From Anaerolineaceae bacterium (GTDB taxonomy: Bacteria; Chloroflexota; Anaerolineae; Anaerolineales; Anaerolineaceae): 47,271 nt of DNA. Made by a program: the position numbers and the translations under genes. A model generated the notes under the pieces. That model searched no databases. It was not told the origin of the DNA and saw only the letters and a program-made list of their open reading frames with translations. The stretch covers positions 1 to 47,271 of the forward strand of contig PWSY01000185.1 of NCBI GenBank assembly GCA_003563055.1, given 5' to 3'. Positions 1 through 9,565 of the stretch are shown in pieces (the stretch's first letter is position 1; each line of letters starts with the position of its first letter).

Positions 1-141
1 AGTTCTGTTATCATTGGTTGCTTAACTCCTGACCTTGATTTCTAGTTTTGGTGATTGTACCATCGAAGCCAGGGATAAGCGTAGAACATATTCACGCTAA
101 TCTTCTTATGCCAATTTTAATTGAATTTTCCCAAGATATGG

Positions 142-170
142 TTGACAACAGGGTGGGTGAAAGATATCCT
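142..170 (+). promoter_or_regulatory. Promoter of the selenocysteine tRNA
   Basis: A perfect -35 box TTGACA (142-147) is followed after 17 bases by TATCCT (165-170). The predicted start of transcription lies at about 177, the first base or so of the tRNA, as is usual for a dedicated tRNA promoter. Nothing else is recognisable in bases 1-141. Confidence 0.7.
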
Positions 171-177
171 TATCAGT

Positions 178-271
178 GGGAATGGATAGGTCCTGGTGGG
201 CCTCCCGGTCTTCAACACCGGTGACGGGTCGCGTTGCGAGCCGTGGTGGGTTCGACTCCCATCCATTCCCG
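178..271 (+). tRNA. selC: tRNA-Sec (anticodon TCA)
   Basis: A 94-base selenocysteine tRNA. The 8-bp acceptor stem pairs 178-185 with 263-270 perfectly. A 6-bp D stem closes a 4-base loop, the anticodon loop 210-216 reads CTTCAAC with TCA at 212-214, and a long variable arm (about 9 bp, one mismatch) spans roughly 223-243. The T arm carries TTCGACT. The discriminator is G271, followed by CC, so CCA is not fully encoded. The extended acceptor, 6-bp D stem and long variable arm together are specific to tRNA-Sec. Its presence implies selA, selB and selD elsewhere and at least one selenoprotein; none was found in this window. Confidence 0.95.
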
Positions 272-369
272 CCTTAGGTTTAATAAAGAGCTGACCTTCT
301 CTCTTTGAGTATCACTTTACCTACCTGCCCTGAACATGACAGAGGGCCAGATAAGCCTGCACCCGGTGA

Positions 370-1749
370 CTAAAGCTCATATTCAGACAAGAGCACCTTG
401 GCCGGATCCATCTGGGGGAGCATCAATTCAATAAAGGCACTTTCATCTTCAGGCAGTGATTGCGCCTCTTCGAATAGCCTGTCAAGCCAGCGCTGCTCGA
501 TTTTTGAGTAAACCAGCTCACCCTCACGCCCGGCTTGCTGAAGGCGATTCAAGACCGCCAAAGCCGCCTGACGGGTGCGCTGATAGGGTGTTTTTTCAGC
601 CACAATTTGCTCGGAAATGGCCAAAACGACATCCGGCCGCAGGACATATGCTTGTGGATCTAAAGCGGCATCTGATTCGACAAACCAATCCCGTAACTGA
701 TGTGCAGCTCTTTTGCCGTCTGATGAAGCGGTGTTCATCAAGCGTGTTGCGTACACCAATTGCTCCAGTGAAACCGTTGGCGCCATACCGCTGAGAAGTT
801 TTACATTATTAACCGATTCATTACTCCATAAATCAGCGACGGCCCTGGCAATATTGCCAACTGGCGAAAAATGAGCACCGGCCGCTTCGGCACCCTCCAG
901 CGAAATTGGGCAGCCGGTAATGGCTTTGATGTAAGGCCCCTCGTAAGCACAATCTTTATTCGGGCCGACAGCGCCCTGTTCAAAGGCCACCAATGAACGG
1001 GCAACGGCCAGAACTCGGATCGTCGCCGCCCACACCTTGGGGATAAACTTCTGCTCAGCTAAAACCATAGCGGTATTGGCAAAACCACAGGCAGTGTCAC
1101 CTGCTGCAAGAGAGTCATATTCTCGGGCAATCCCCACGATACGCTCCCACAGCCAAGCCATATCCCGGGTCCCCAGAACGCCCAAAGCAAACACCGATAA
1201 TTTCAGGTCGCCATTCAGAATGGCCTCGTCATGTATTTCCTTGCCGCCAGTTGACTCGATTGCCAAAAAATCCGCACCTGCCTGGGCACTCAACTCAAAA
1301 GAACGGAACATCTTTTCGACAAACTCACCACTACGCATCATAGGCGGTCGAGCAAACTCACGAATATCATTGGGTGTAACCCGTAGCGCAGTCCTGATAC
1401 CGTGTTTTTCCTGAAACTGCTCCAATACCGAACGTAGGATTTCCACCACCTGCACCCCCCATTCGGGTTGCAATGTCAAGTCAGGCAATAACTCAAATTC
1501 CACCACCAAACCTTCGCTATACAGCTCAACCGCACGTTGGCAGGCTGCAGTGATCATTTCATTGTACTGGCGGCGAACCTCAGGTAGGGTAGCCTGTTCA
1601 ATAATCATGTCAGGTAAAGTGAAATTTAATTCGGGGTACACACGACCACCGCCAATCACCAACCCATTTTTAAGCGTGACAGGTTTGGGGCAACTGCCAA
1701 AAACAAAATCATCCAATTCAGTAATAGCTAAGACAGAAAACCGAGACAT
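370..1749 (-). CDS. mtaB: Methanol:corrinoid methyltransferase MtaB
   Basis: A 459-residue protein, the usual length for the zinc subunit of the methanol:corrinoid methyltransferase, which moves the methanol methyl group to the corrinoid protein MtaC. The N-terminal block VFGSCPKPVT...VYPELNF is typical of the family. E165, C221 and C267 fall where the zinc ligands Glu164, Cys220 and Cys269 lie in the methanogen enzyme. MtaC and MtaA are not in the window, so the partner genes must be elsewhere, or the enzyme serves a related methyl donor. The ATG at 1749 has an AAAGGA ribosome site about 7 bases upstream and a strong promoter at 1787-1814. The gene sits alone and points toward the tRNA-Sec gene. 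Confidence 0.88.
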   Translation of the reverse strand: MSRFSVLAITELDDFVFGSCPKPVTLKNGLVIGGGRVYPELNFTLPDMIIEQATLPEVRRQYNEMITAACQRAVELYSEGLVVEFELLPDLTLQPEWGVQVVEILRSVLEQFQEKHGIRTALRVTPNDIREFARPPMMRSGEFVEKMFRSFELSAQAGADFLAIESTGGKEIHDEAILNGDLKLSVFALGVLGTRDMAWLWERIVGIAREYDSLAAGDTACGFANTAMVLAEQKFIPKVWAATIRVLAVARSLVAFEQGAVGPNKDCAYEGPYIKAITGCPISLEGAEAAGAHFSPVGNIARAVADLWSNESVNNVKLLSGMAPTVSLEQLVYATRLMNTASSDGKRAAHQLRDWFVESDAALDPQAYVLRPDVVLAISEQIVAEKTPYQRTRQAALAVLNRLQQAGREGELVYSKIEQRWLDRLFEEAQSLPEDESAFIELMLPQMDPAKVLLSEYEL

Positions 1750-1786
1750 GAGGTGTTCCTTTCTTGGATATTTTCAGGTTACCTCA

Positions 1787-1814
1787 ATTATACACACAAT
1801 GACAACGTTGTCAA
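1787..1814 (-). promoter_or_regulatory. mtaB promoter overlapped by a 14-bp palindrome
   Basis: On the minus strand TTGACA (1809-1814) and TATAAT (1787-1792) are both perfect and 16 bases apart, 38 bases upstream of the mtaB start codon. The perfect palindrome TGACAACGTTGTCA (1800-1813) overlaps the -35 box and the upstream part of the spacer. A palindrome with a central CG over a consensus promoter suggests repression by a dimeric regulator, perhaps LacI- or TetR-like; no regulator gene is adjacent. Confidence 0.75.
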
Positions 1815-1875
1815 TTGGTATTAATAATGACCTAAAAACTATTGACCCTTGGGTAGTGGCTGCATTATTCCCTCA

Positions 1876-1906
1876 GAAAAATAATAGCAGCTCATACCAG
1901 AGCTGC
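1876..1906 (-). terminator. Rho-independent terminator of the small membrane protein gene
   Basis: GCAGCTC (1887-1893) and GAGCTGC (1900-1906) form a perfect 7-bp stem with a 6-base loop. Read on the minus strand it is followed by TATTATTTTT. It lies about 95 bases downstream of the stop of the 1999-2343 gene and upstream of mtaB, insulating the two. Confidence 0.75.
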
Positions 1907-1998
1907 CTTAGGGACACCTGCTAACAGTCCCATTCACGCGCCATGCCCACTCGGGTGGAGATCCTTTTTTTAACACATTTATAAAACCTAGATAAAGA

Positions 1999-2343
1999 TC
2001 ATTTAGCCCGAGTACCAGGTGCTACCTTCTCCAACACCCATACAGCGCCAAATACGCCCCCACCAGCTGCCAGGGCGCCAGCGAGAGACCAGCCAACACC
2101 CGCCCCCATCAAGCGGGTTAGTGCCAGCCCAACCACACCAAATAACAGGATGAACCCCACCAGACCACGAGTAATCCAACCCACCTGAAACTCGGTCGGT
2201 GCTTCTGTGACAGCCCTTTGTTGTTTAAATGCTTCTACAGCAACCTGCCAGACCGTCCAAATTAAGAATATCATCCCCCCAGCCAGTGCAGCAAAAAGGT
2301 ACGCTGTCTCCCACGTGCTTAATGCTTCAAGATATTCTGCCAT
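1999..2343 (-). CDS. Small membrane protein of unknown function
   Basis: A 114-residue protein with about three hydrophobic segments: near residues 15-33, 58-78 and 84-104. Gly/Ala-rich stretches lie in the last segment, and short charged loops (KQQRAVTEAPTEF near 39-52) separate them. The start ATG at 2343 has an AGGAAAT-type ribosome site just upstream. No domain is recognised. It resembles the membrane portion of NfeD or OB-fold inner-membrane proteins only in general composition, which is not enough to name it. It is transcribed alone and ends at a good terminator. Confidence 0.6.
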   Translation of the reverse strand: MAEYLEALSTWETAYLFAALAGGMIFLIWTVWQVAVEAFKQQRAVTEAPTEFQVGWITRGLVGFILLFGVVGLALTRLMGAGVGWSLAGALAAGGGVFGAVWVLEKVAPGTRAK

Positions 2344-2468
2344 CGATTTCCTTTCTCAAAAACCACTCGCCTGTAATTATAGCCCATCACACAAAGCACT
2401 CACCAAATCTGCACGCCTGCCTGCATGGAATAGAACTTGCAAACACAAAACCAAAAGAGGTTTGCCTT

Positions 2469-3113
2469 ATGATACGACAAAAACACCTGATAAGCTGTGT
2501 CATGCTTCTGTTTCTGGTCACGGGCTGCCAGATATTCCCCGATATCTACCCCAACCCGACCCGGACGCCAGATGACCTCTGGGTTAAAACCACCACCCCA
2601 GCAGCGACCACCTCGGTCAACCCCATCACCAGGACGCCGGAAAAGACAGCGACAGTTACCCCTATTACCCAGAAGACCAGAACACCGACCGAGCCTATAA
2701 TTCTAACAGCGGTACCATTCCCTGTCTTCGTTCCTCAGGAAGGCAATCCGGTCTACCTGACCAATTTTAATCACCCCGATGCAGGTTGTGGTTGGATTGG
2801 CGTTGCTGGACAGGTTTTTGATGAATCTGGCCATGAGTTAAAGGATTTAACAGTCCTGTTAGGGAACACTCGGGATGGAGAAAGAAACCAATTGGCAGCC
2901 ATAACTGGTCTGGCCACGGCTTATGGGCCAGGTGGATATGAAATCAACTTTTTAGATAGAACTTTTGAATCCAGTGCGTTGTATTGGGTGCAGGTATATA
3001 AGCGGGGAGGGCATCCAGTCTCAGAGCGGGTATTCTTTGATACCTATGACAATTGTGAAAAAAACCTGATCCTGATCAATTTCGTCACACGTGAAACAAC
3101 CAGCAATCCATAA
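2469..3113 (+). CDS. Putative lipoprotein with Thr/Pro-rich linker
   Basis: A 214-residue predicted lipoprotein. The signal sequence runs from MIRQKHL to the lipobox LVTGC, with the acylated cysteine near residue 19. A Thr/Pro-rich spacer covers about residues 30-75, followed by a globular domain of about 130 residues containing GCGWIGVAGQVFD, which looks like a beta-sandwich carried on the outer face. The ATG at 2469 is chosen over the longer open frame from 2229 because AAAAGAGG stands 8 bases upstream and a signal peptide begins there. The stop lies 7 bases from the convergent stop at 3121. Substrate or role unknown. Confidence 0.75.
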   Translation: MIRQKHLISCVMLLFLVTGCQIFPDIYPNPTRTPDDLWVKTTTPAATTSVNPITRTPEKTATVTPITQKTRTPTEPIILTAVPFPVFVPQEGNPVYLTNFNHPDAGCGWIGVAGQVFDESGHELKDLTVLLGNTRDGERNQLAAITGLATAYGPGGYEINFLDRTFESSALYWVQVYKRGGHPVSERVFFDTYDNCEKNLILINFVTRETTSNP

Positions 3114-3120
3114 CCAGCAG

Positions 3121-4665
3121 CTATGACGACAACGGATGTCTCTGCTTGAGAGATAATTCGGCCCGCGCCAATACACCGCCAGCAGAAATCAAACCAAACA
3201 TAATCCACTCATATGGTATGGCAAAGGAATCCATACTAAAACCTTCAACAAGGTAAGCCAATAGGAATAGCTGGCCTGCCAGACCAACCAGGCGGAGGAT
3301 ATTGTTTTCACTCTTAAGAACCAGCCCTGCGCTCCGCCAGAGCAGATACAGCCATGCCAGATATACTGCCAGCCCAATAAAACCAGTTTCAGAGAGCAAG
3401 CGCGTCCATAAATTCTTAGAATTGGCCAGATAATTCGCCCGGAAGATCACATCCCGAATTTCATAGGATTCATAAGCCGCACCATGCACTCGATCCATAA
3501 AATAAAAACCAGCATTACCAAGGCCGACCCCAAATGGAAAATCGTTAAAAATATGCCATCCCCCCAACCAGTATATGACCCGCTCATAAAAAGCAAGGTC
3601 TCGGGCGCGGTAAACAAATTCTGTTTCCGTTAGAGAAAAAACTTCAAACAAATTTTGTGATGAAACACCCGAAAGGAGTGCATAGCGATAATCCCAACTG
3701 CTAGCCAGCGCCACATAACCGCTCAATGCGCCAGCCGCAAACCCAAACATGATCGCCAGCATCAACCCAGCTAAAAGGGCCTTGACCCACAATACCTGTT
3801 GGGGCGGCTTTTTCCGATGTGTTAATAACCAACCGATTAATGCCTGATGTAGTTTACGGAACAATAAAACCCCTAAAAATGCCACTGATGCAAAAAGGGC
3901 AATCAGACCAATGCGTGGTGAACTGAAACCATACACAACCAGACCTGAAGCCATGAGAAAATCTTCTGCCTGGAAAATCCATAACCGGAACTTAAATAAT
4001 GACACACGCAGGAAAATGGCAGCCAACCAGATTGGGAACAACACCAGGTTAAATTGACGCACAAACCAGGATGGTTCGTAGGCAAAGCCTGTCACCCGGT
4101 TGGTAAACAACATGCTGGGTGATTGAATTGCCAGCGCAGATCGGACTGCTAAAAACCCCTCAGGTAAATGGTAGGCCCTGACGATGGTTCGCAGTAATAT
4201 CACCTCTACCATCGTCCATACGATCAGCAGGAAACCACCAATATAAATGAATAATAATGTTCGCCGAAAAGCTTTTTCATCCTGGTGGTACACTGCTGTA
4301 AGCAGGTAAAAACTCAACCCAATGGTGAGCGTGAAGAACGCCCGCATACTCTGATCAAAAAAAGTGCGACCGCGCGCGTAGTAACCATTTAAAAAGAATG
4401 CCAACCCCGAGACTATTAATGCAATCGCAACAAAATACAGGTAAGGAACAACCTCCACTGGAAACTTACCCCGCGCCAACACATAAGGCAATAACCACAA
4501 CACCATTAATAAGACCAACGGGATCGCTGAAAACGGGGCAACAACTGCCCCGGTTAATCGAGCAAGAAAAGGGAAACTGGTTAATGGCAAACCAATTAAT
4601 AAAAGGAACCAGAGGGTGGTTACAAATAAGCGATAGGCTGAATTTTTAGTTAGCGCTGAAAGCAT
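3121..4665 (-). CDS. O-antigen ligase/polymerase family membrane protein
   Basis: A 514-residue multi-spanning membrane protein with about eleven hydrophobic helices. A large loop near residues 325-410 (ending in FPFGVGLGNAGF and RAN..NSKNLWTRLLSETGFIGL) matches the Wzy_C/WaaL pattern of O-antigen ligases and polysaccharide polymerases. It starts 2 bases after the stop of the Wzz-like gene, so the two form an operon for surface-polysaccharide assembly or chain-length control. No glycosyltransferases are nearby, so the substrate cannot be inferred. The final residues are polar. Confidence 0.8.
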   Translation of the reverse strand: MLSALTKNSAYRLFVTTLWFLLLIGLPLTSFPFLARLTGAVVAPFSAIPLVLLMVLWLLPYVLARGKFPVEVVPYLYFVAIALIVSGLAFFLNGYYARGRTFFDQSMRAFFTLTIGLSFYLLTAVYHQDEKAFRRTLLFIYIGGFLLIVWTMVEVILLRTIVRAYHLPEGFLAVRSALAIQSPSMLFTNRVTGFAYEPSWFVRQFNLVLFPIWLAAIFLRVSLFKFRLWIFQAEDFLMASGLVVYGFSSPRIGLIALFASVAFLGVLLFRKLHQALIGWLLTHRKKPPQQVLWVKALLAGLMLAIMFGFAAGALSGYVALASSWDYRYALLSGVSSQNLFEVFSLTETEFVYRARDLAFYERVIYWLGGWHIFNDFPFGVGLGNAGFYFMDRVHGAAYESYEIRDVIFRANYLANSKNLWTRLLSETGFIGLAVYLAWLYLLWRSAGLVLKSENNILRLVGLAGQLFLLAYLVEGFSMDSFAIPYEWIMFGLISAGGVLARAELSLKQRHPLSS

Positions 4666-4667
4666 GC

Positions 4668-5321
4668 TCAGCGCTCCTTGACCAAGTGGTTAAAATAACG
4701 CCCCCTAAAATCTACCCAAAGGATACCCACAAGAAAGCCAATCAATGTGCCAGCCAGCACCAATGTGTTCCTGTTATAGTATGTAGCCGATTGTGGCAAG
4801 GTCGCCTCGGTAACCTGTGAAATGTACACAAAGGATTCTGCATCACCAGAAGCCTGAGCTTCGCGTAAAGCCTCCATACCAATGTCAGACCAGTAATTTA
4901 CAATCGCCTGGGCAATTGCCGGATCTTTATGTCGGTACCGTAAATGCCAGCGTGCAAGGTATCGCTGTATTTGTTTATTCCGCATGAACGAATGGTAATC
5001 AATTGATGGGTCCAGTGTCCGGGCAAATGCCTGGGCATCAGGTCTTTTTGCCAGCAACACCCGTTCCACGACCTGTAATGCCAGGTCTTCATCATATTGG
5101 GTAAATACAACCGGGTGACCGTATTCCCCAACCAAACCCTCAAAATTAATTTCTGTAAAATCAATGCTGGCATGAAAAGTCGCTTCAGCCTGATAGACTG
5201 GTGGCTGGATGAAGGTGAAGCCCAGCCCCAGCAAACCACCAATACTGGCAAACATGACAATTTTCCACCATCTCCGAAGGAGATGATTAAAAGCCGCCAC
5301 AGGATCAAAAGCATCCCGCAT
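4668..5321 (-). CDS. Wzz-like polysaccharide chain-length/co-polymerase protein
   Basis: A 217-residue protein from the start chosen here. One transmembrane helix lies near residues 20-40 and a second near 185-205, with a periplasmic-type segment between them that starts PPVYQAEATF, the layout of Wzz/PCP proteins. The ATG at 5321 is preferred to the upstream alternative at 5384 because AGGAAGG precedes it by 7 bases and family members start just before the first helix. It lacks the tyrosine-kinase domain of some relatives. The following O-antigen ligase-like gene begins 2 bases downstream, and the pair probably acts together. Confidence 0.75.
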   Translation of the reverse strand: MRDAFDPVAAFNHLLRRWWKIVMFASIGGLLGLGFTFIQPPVYQAEATFHASIDFTEINFEGLVGEYGHPVVFTQYDEDLALQVVERVLLAKRPDAQAFARTLDPSIDYHSFMRNKQIQRYLARWHLRYRHKDPAIAQAIVNYWSDIGMEALREAQASGDAESFVYISQVTEATLPQSATYYNRNTLVLAGTLIGFLVGILWVDFRGRYFNHLVKER

Positions 5322-5479
5322 AAAACAACCTTCCTGATAATATTTCGTCCTCAAAAAAGCAACCCATATTATATCGTAACTCACTTATAAAGGTAATTTG
5401 CAATTGGAGAAAGGTGTCCTTTTGCACTTTGGGGTATAAATAGATAAAGCTGTTCAGGCTAAGCGGATAACAAAATCAT

Positions 5480-7531
5480 ATGAAAAGAAAACCATCTTCA
5501 GCACCCATCATCATCACAATCCTCCTGGTCTTAGGCTTGTGCTGCCTGTGTATTTGCCTGATTCTTTTCGTCAGTGGTTCTAGGTTGTATTCAGTACAAA
5601 ATGTCACCGAACCCACCATTATGATTGGCAACCATCCCAACCCTGTCCCAATAACCACATCGCCCCCACTCCCCACAAAAACCTCCCAAGCCATTGTTGA
5701 TCCTACCCCCACACCAAACCTACCAGTTGTACCTGCAGAAGAATCGCTAAAAACCTTAAGAAATGAGATCGTGCCAATCAACGATCCAATTGAACTGGCG
5801 GAACGGCTGGGTGGAAAAAGCAACATTCCAAAAACATACCCAGACCCAAATGCACCCTATAGCGTTGGTGATCATAAAATTTTTTGGGTTACCAACGTCG
5901 ACACCAATGAAAATTTTCAAATCACTGCCACAGTACGCTATCTTGGTGATAATGTCTATATTTGGATTGAAAATGGTGTAACTTATGATGAGGCGGACCT
6001 GGTCGCTCTGGGTGACACCTTTGACAAAGAAATCTACCCCACCACCCGGGCCTTTTTTGGTAGTGAGTGGTCACCAGGTGTTGATCATGACCCAAGGATT
6101 CACATTGTCTATGCCGGCGGGTTAGGGCAATCTCTGGCTGGCTATTACTCTTCTGCAGATCAACTTCATCCCGATGCCCACGAGTTTTCCAATGCCCATG
6201 AGATGTTTCTAATCAACTCAGATACCGTGTATCTGTGGCAGGAGTACATTTATGGCACCCTGGCCCATGAGTTCCAGCATATGATCCACTGGCATATTGA
6301 CCGAAACGAGGAGACCTGGTTGAACGAAGGCTTTTCCATGTTATCAGAAATCCTCAATGGCTACAATCCGGGTGGGTTTGATTATGCCTACATTAAAAAT
6401 CCAGACCTTCAATTAACAGACTGGGGGGCTGAAATTGGGAGCAATGCACCCCATTATGGGGCATCCATGCTCTTCACAACCTATTTTTTTGACAGGTTTG
6501 GTGTAGAAACCACCAAGGCCCTGGTGGCAAACCCAAAAAATGGAATGGAAAGTATCGATGATGTACTGGCACAACGTGACATCCGGGACCCACTCACTGG
6601 TGAAATCATCACTGCTGAAGATGTCTTTGCAGATTGGGCCGTGACCAATATCCTGGGTGATAGCAGTATCGCAGACGGACGCTATCATTACGAGATTTAT
6701 CCTAATGCGCCGCTCGCCTCACCAAGCATCAATTTTACCAATTGTCCTCAGGACACAATGTCTTATAGTGTGACACAATTCGGTGTGGATTATCTTTCAA
6801 TAACCTGCAGCGGAGAACACACGCTGATTTTCAGCGGCAATACAACGACCCGGGTATTACCAACCAATCCATACTCAGGAAAATATTATTTCTGGTCTAA
6901 CATGGGCGACCACTCAAATATGTCTCTTGAACGCCCATTCGACTTCAGGGAAGTCAGTGGGCCGCTGTCGATGACCTTTCAGACTTGGTATGACCTCGAA
7001 AAAGATTACGATTATGTTTTCGTTTCTGCATCCACAGACGAAGAAAATTGGCAAATCCTCAATACGACTTCCTGCACAATGGAGAACCCCTCGGGTAACA
7101 GTTACGGCTGCGGGTTAAATGGAAGCTCAGATGGCTGGCAACAAGAAACCGTCAACCTGGATATGTTCGCTGGCAAGGAAGTCACCATCCGGTTCGATTA
7201 TGTCACCGATGCCGCCGTCAATGGTGACGGGATTCTTATCGATGACATTCAGATCGATGCTATCGGATATTTTACAGATTTTGAACTCGATAACGGTGGA
7301 TGGTACGCAGAGGGCTTTGTACGGATCAAGAACATTCTGCCCCAGATGTTCCGGGTGTCAATGATCACTTTTGGCGACGAGATCACAGTCTCTACTTTAC
7401 ATCTGGACGAAGATAATAAAGCAAGCCTGGACTTCAAAATAGGCGCTGACATTGATTCCATAGTCCTGGTAATCAGTGGGACCACTCCCTACACACGGCA
7501 AAAAGCCCAATACCAGTTAGGGATCGAATAA
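5480..7531 (+). CDS. Secreted gluzincin-type zinc metallopeptidase
   Basis: A 683-residue protein with an N-terminal membrane anchor or signal (about 11-34, unusually Cys-rich: GLCCLCICL) and a Pro/Thr linker to about residue 85. The peptidase domain carries H263-E264-F-Q-H267 and a likely third zinc ligand E283 in WLNEG, as in M6- or M30-like peptidases. The last 250 residues look like beta-sandwich domains, with a MAM or jelly-roll flavour (DGILIDDIQID). It probably acts outside the cell on proteins. The ribosome site before 5480 is weak. It is divergent from the Wzz-like gene and followed by a separate glycosidase gene. Confidence 0.8.
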   Translation: MKRKPSSAPIIITILLVLGLCCLCICLILFVSGSRLYSVQNVTEPTIMIGNHPNPVPITTSPPLPTKTSQAIVDPTPTPNLPVVPAEESLKTLRNEIVPINDPIELAERLGGKSNIPKTYPDPNAPYSVGDHKIFWVTNVDTNENFQITATVRYLGDNVYIWIENGVTYDEADLVALGDTFDKEIYPTTRAFFGSEWSPGVDHDPRIHIVYAGGLGQSLAGYYSSADQLHPDAHEFSNAHEMFLINSDTVYLWQEYIYGTLAHEFQHMIHWHIDRNEETWLNEGFSMLSEILNGYNPGGFDYAYIKNPDLQLTDWGAEIGSNAPHYGASMLFTTYFFDRFGVETTKALVANPKNGMESIDDVLAQRDIRDPLTGEIITAEDVFADWAVTNILGDSSIADGRYHYEIYPNAPLASPSINFTNCPQDTMSYSVTQFGVDYLSITCSGEHTLIFSGNTTTRVLPTNPYSGKYYFWSNMGDHSNMSLERPFDFREVSGPLSMTFQTWYDLEKDYDYVFVSASTDEENWQILNTTSCTMENPSGNSYGCGLNGSSDGWQQETVNLDMFAGKEVTIRFDYVTDAAVNGDGILIDDIQIDAIGYFTDFELDNGGWYAEGFVRIKNILPQMFRVSMITFGDEITVSTLHLDEDNKASLDFKIGADIDSIVLVISGTTPYTRQKAQYQLGIE

Positions 7532-7734
7532 TCCCTCCAAAAACCACCTCATCCGATTGTTAGATCGGCATGAATGGCAACCAGAAATAATACTGACATG
7601 TGTGAACCAATAGCTCAATCACCTTTAAGGCGGGGAACGATTCCATTTATTCCGCCCACATATCTGATGTTTAACACAATCTCAATGATTATTTAAAATA
7701 GGCAATCCTCAATATCATAAAAAGGAATTCTTCA

Positions 7735-9537
7735 ATGGCATCAGAAGTTTACAGTGTCGTACCCGGTCACATCACCACACGATGGACTGAAGATGTTGAT
7801 CCTCAATCCCCACTACCAGAATACCCGCGTCCCCAAATGGTTCGAAAAAGCTGGCAGAGTTTAAATGGTCTCTGGGACTATGCCATCACACAAAAAGAGA
7901 ACTCAAAACCAAATGTGTTTTCTAAAAAAATCCTGGTGCCGTACCCCATCGAAAGCGCGCTTTCAGGAGTCAAACGCTCCCTGCGGCCTGAAGAACAACT
8001 TTGGTATCATCGAACTTTCATTCTGAATCCTGCATGGGGTGGTGGCCGGGTCTTGCTCCACTTTGGCGCGGTGGATTGGTCATGCCAGATATTTGTTAAT
8101 GGACAGCTGACAGGTGAACACCAGGGCGGCTATGACCCCTTCACCTGTGACATCACCCAATGGGTCGCCGAAGGCGAAAATCAGATCCTGGTTTCAGTAT
8201 GGGACCCCAGCGATTCTCAGCCGATCCAGCGGGGAAAACAAGTTCTAAAACCCGGGTTCATCTGGTATACAGCAATTTCCGGGATCTGGCAAACCGTTTG
8301 GCTGGAACACGTTCCCGAGACTTATATCGAGTCGATTAAGATCACCCCCAACTTGGATCAATCCTGTGTGACCATAAACAACTGTGTGCGAGGATCTGCG
8401 GTGGATTTAATCCTCAAAGTTAGCGTGATTGATGAAGGTGAATCAGTCTTCGAAGTAGACACCAAACCCAATCAACCTCTCACCATACCCATAGACCAAT
8501 CGAAATTATGGTCACCAGATTCTCCTCACCTATACGATCTGAAACTGAGCTTGATAAAAGATGGCGCTGAGACAGACCGGGTTGAAAGTTATTTTGGGAT
8601 GAGAAAATTCAGCCTGGACAAAGACCATCATGGTCATTTACGATTCTGTTTGAATAATAAACCGCTTTTTTTATATGGCCCCCTTGACCAGGGTTACTGG
8701 CCAGATGGTTTGTACACAGCTCCCACAGATTCAGCGATGCACTGGGAAATCAGATTTCTCAAAGAAGCTGGCTTCAACATGCTCCGCAAACACATCAAGG
8801 TTGAACCGGCGCGTTATTATTATCATTGCGACAAAATCGGCCTGATCGTCTGGCAGGATATGGTCAGCGGCGGTATCAGCCCGAAGCCAATCTGGTTTAT
8901 CTTTTCACAACGGCTTAAAAAACTGCGGGATGACAGGTTCTATCGCCGCTTAGGACGTGGCAGCAAGAAAAATCGCGATCAATTTAAATTAGAATACCGG
9001 CGAATGATAGACGCCCTTCACAATGTTGTCTCGATTGCCATCTGGTGCCCATTTAATGAAGGATGGGGGCAATTTGATGCAGCTAAAATCGCAGATTGGA
9101 CCAAAGACTATGACCCCACTCGACTGGTTGATCATGCCAGCGGTTGGTTTGACCAGGGTGGCGGTGATTTTAAAAGTGAACATCATTACTTCAAACCCCT
9201 GCCAGAGCCAGAGCCAGAGCTTGAACGCGGCTGGATCTTATCGGAATTTGGGGGGTATAACCTAAAAATAGTCGGACACACCTGGGAAAACAAAAAGAGC
9301 TTTGGCTACAAAAAAATGGATGACATCGATACTTTAACAGACAATTACCTTGATCTATTATTTAATCAGCTCAAACCCTGGATTAAGGCAGGCCTGTCCG
9401 CTGCAGTTTATACCCAGACAACGGATGTTGAAGTTGAATTGAATGGATTCTTAACCTATGACCGGGAAGTCGTCAAAATGGATATGGACGTGGTTAAGGA
9501 AGCCCACACGCAGCTCATTCAACTGAGATCACCGTAA
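7735..9537 (+). CDS. Glycoside hydrolase family 2 enzyme
   Basis: A 600-residue protein of the three-domain GH2 layout: a sugar-binding jelly roll (about 35-200, with LWYHRTF and HFGAVDW), an immunoglobulin-like domain (about 200-300) and a TIM barrel (about 300-595). The acid/base is expected at E442 in PFNEGWGQFD and the nucleophile at E504 in ILSEFGG. It has no signal peptide, so it is cytoplasmic. Family members cleave beta-galactosides, beta-glucuronides or beta-mannosides; specificity cannot be read here. The start ATG has AAAGGAA 6 bases upstream. No sugar transporter is adjacent. Confidence 0.88.
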   Translation: MASEVYSVVPGHITTRWTEDVDPQSPLPEYPRPQMVRKSWQSLNGLWDYAITQKENSKPNVFSKKILVPYPIESALSGVKRSLRPEEQLWYHRTFILNPAWGGGRVLLHFGAVDWSCQIFVNGQLTGEHQGGYDPFTCDITQWVAEGENQILVSVWDPSDSQPIQRGKQVLKPGFIWYTAISGIWQTVWLEHVPETYIESIKITPNLDQSCVTINNCVRGSAVDLILKVSVIDEGESVFEVDTKPNQPLTIPIDQSKLWSPDSPHLYDLKLSLIKDGAETDRVESYFGMRKFSLDKDHHGHLRFCLNNKPLFLYGPLDQGYWPDGLYTAPTDSAMHWEIRFLKEAGFNMLRKHIKVEPARYYYHCDKIGLIVWQDMVSGGISPKPIWFIFSQRLKKLRDDRFYRRLGRGSKKNRDQFKLEYRRMIDALHNVVSIAIWCPFNEGWGQFDAAKIADWTKDYDPTRLVDHASGWFDQGGGDFKSEHHYFKPLPEPEPELERGWILSEFGGYNLKIVGHTWENKKSFGYKKMDDIDTLTDNYLDLLFNQLKPWIKAGLSAAVYTQTTDVEVELNGFLTYDREVVKMDMDVVKEAHTQLIQLRSP

Positions 9538-9565
9538 TATTTATTCTGATTGATTTCTTGATGAT

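Noticed and set aside
3189-3377. Small minus-strand frames inside the O-antigen ligase and the ATPase genes
   Set aside because: All are out-of-frame overlaps of larger genes with clear domains.
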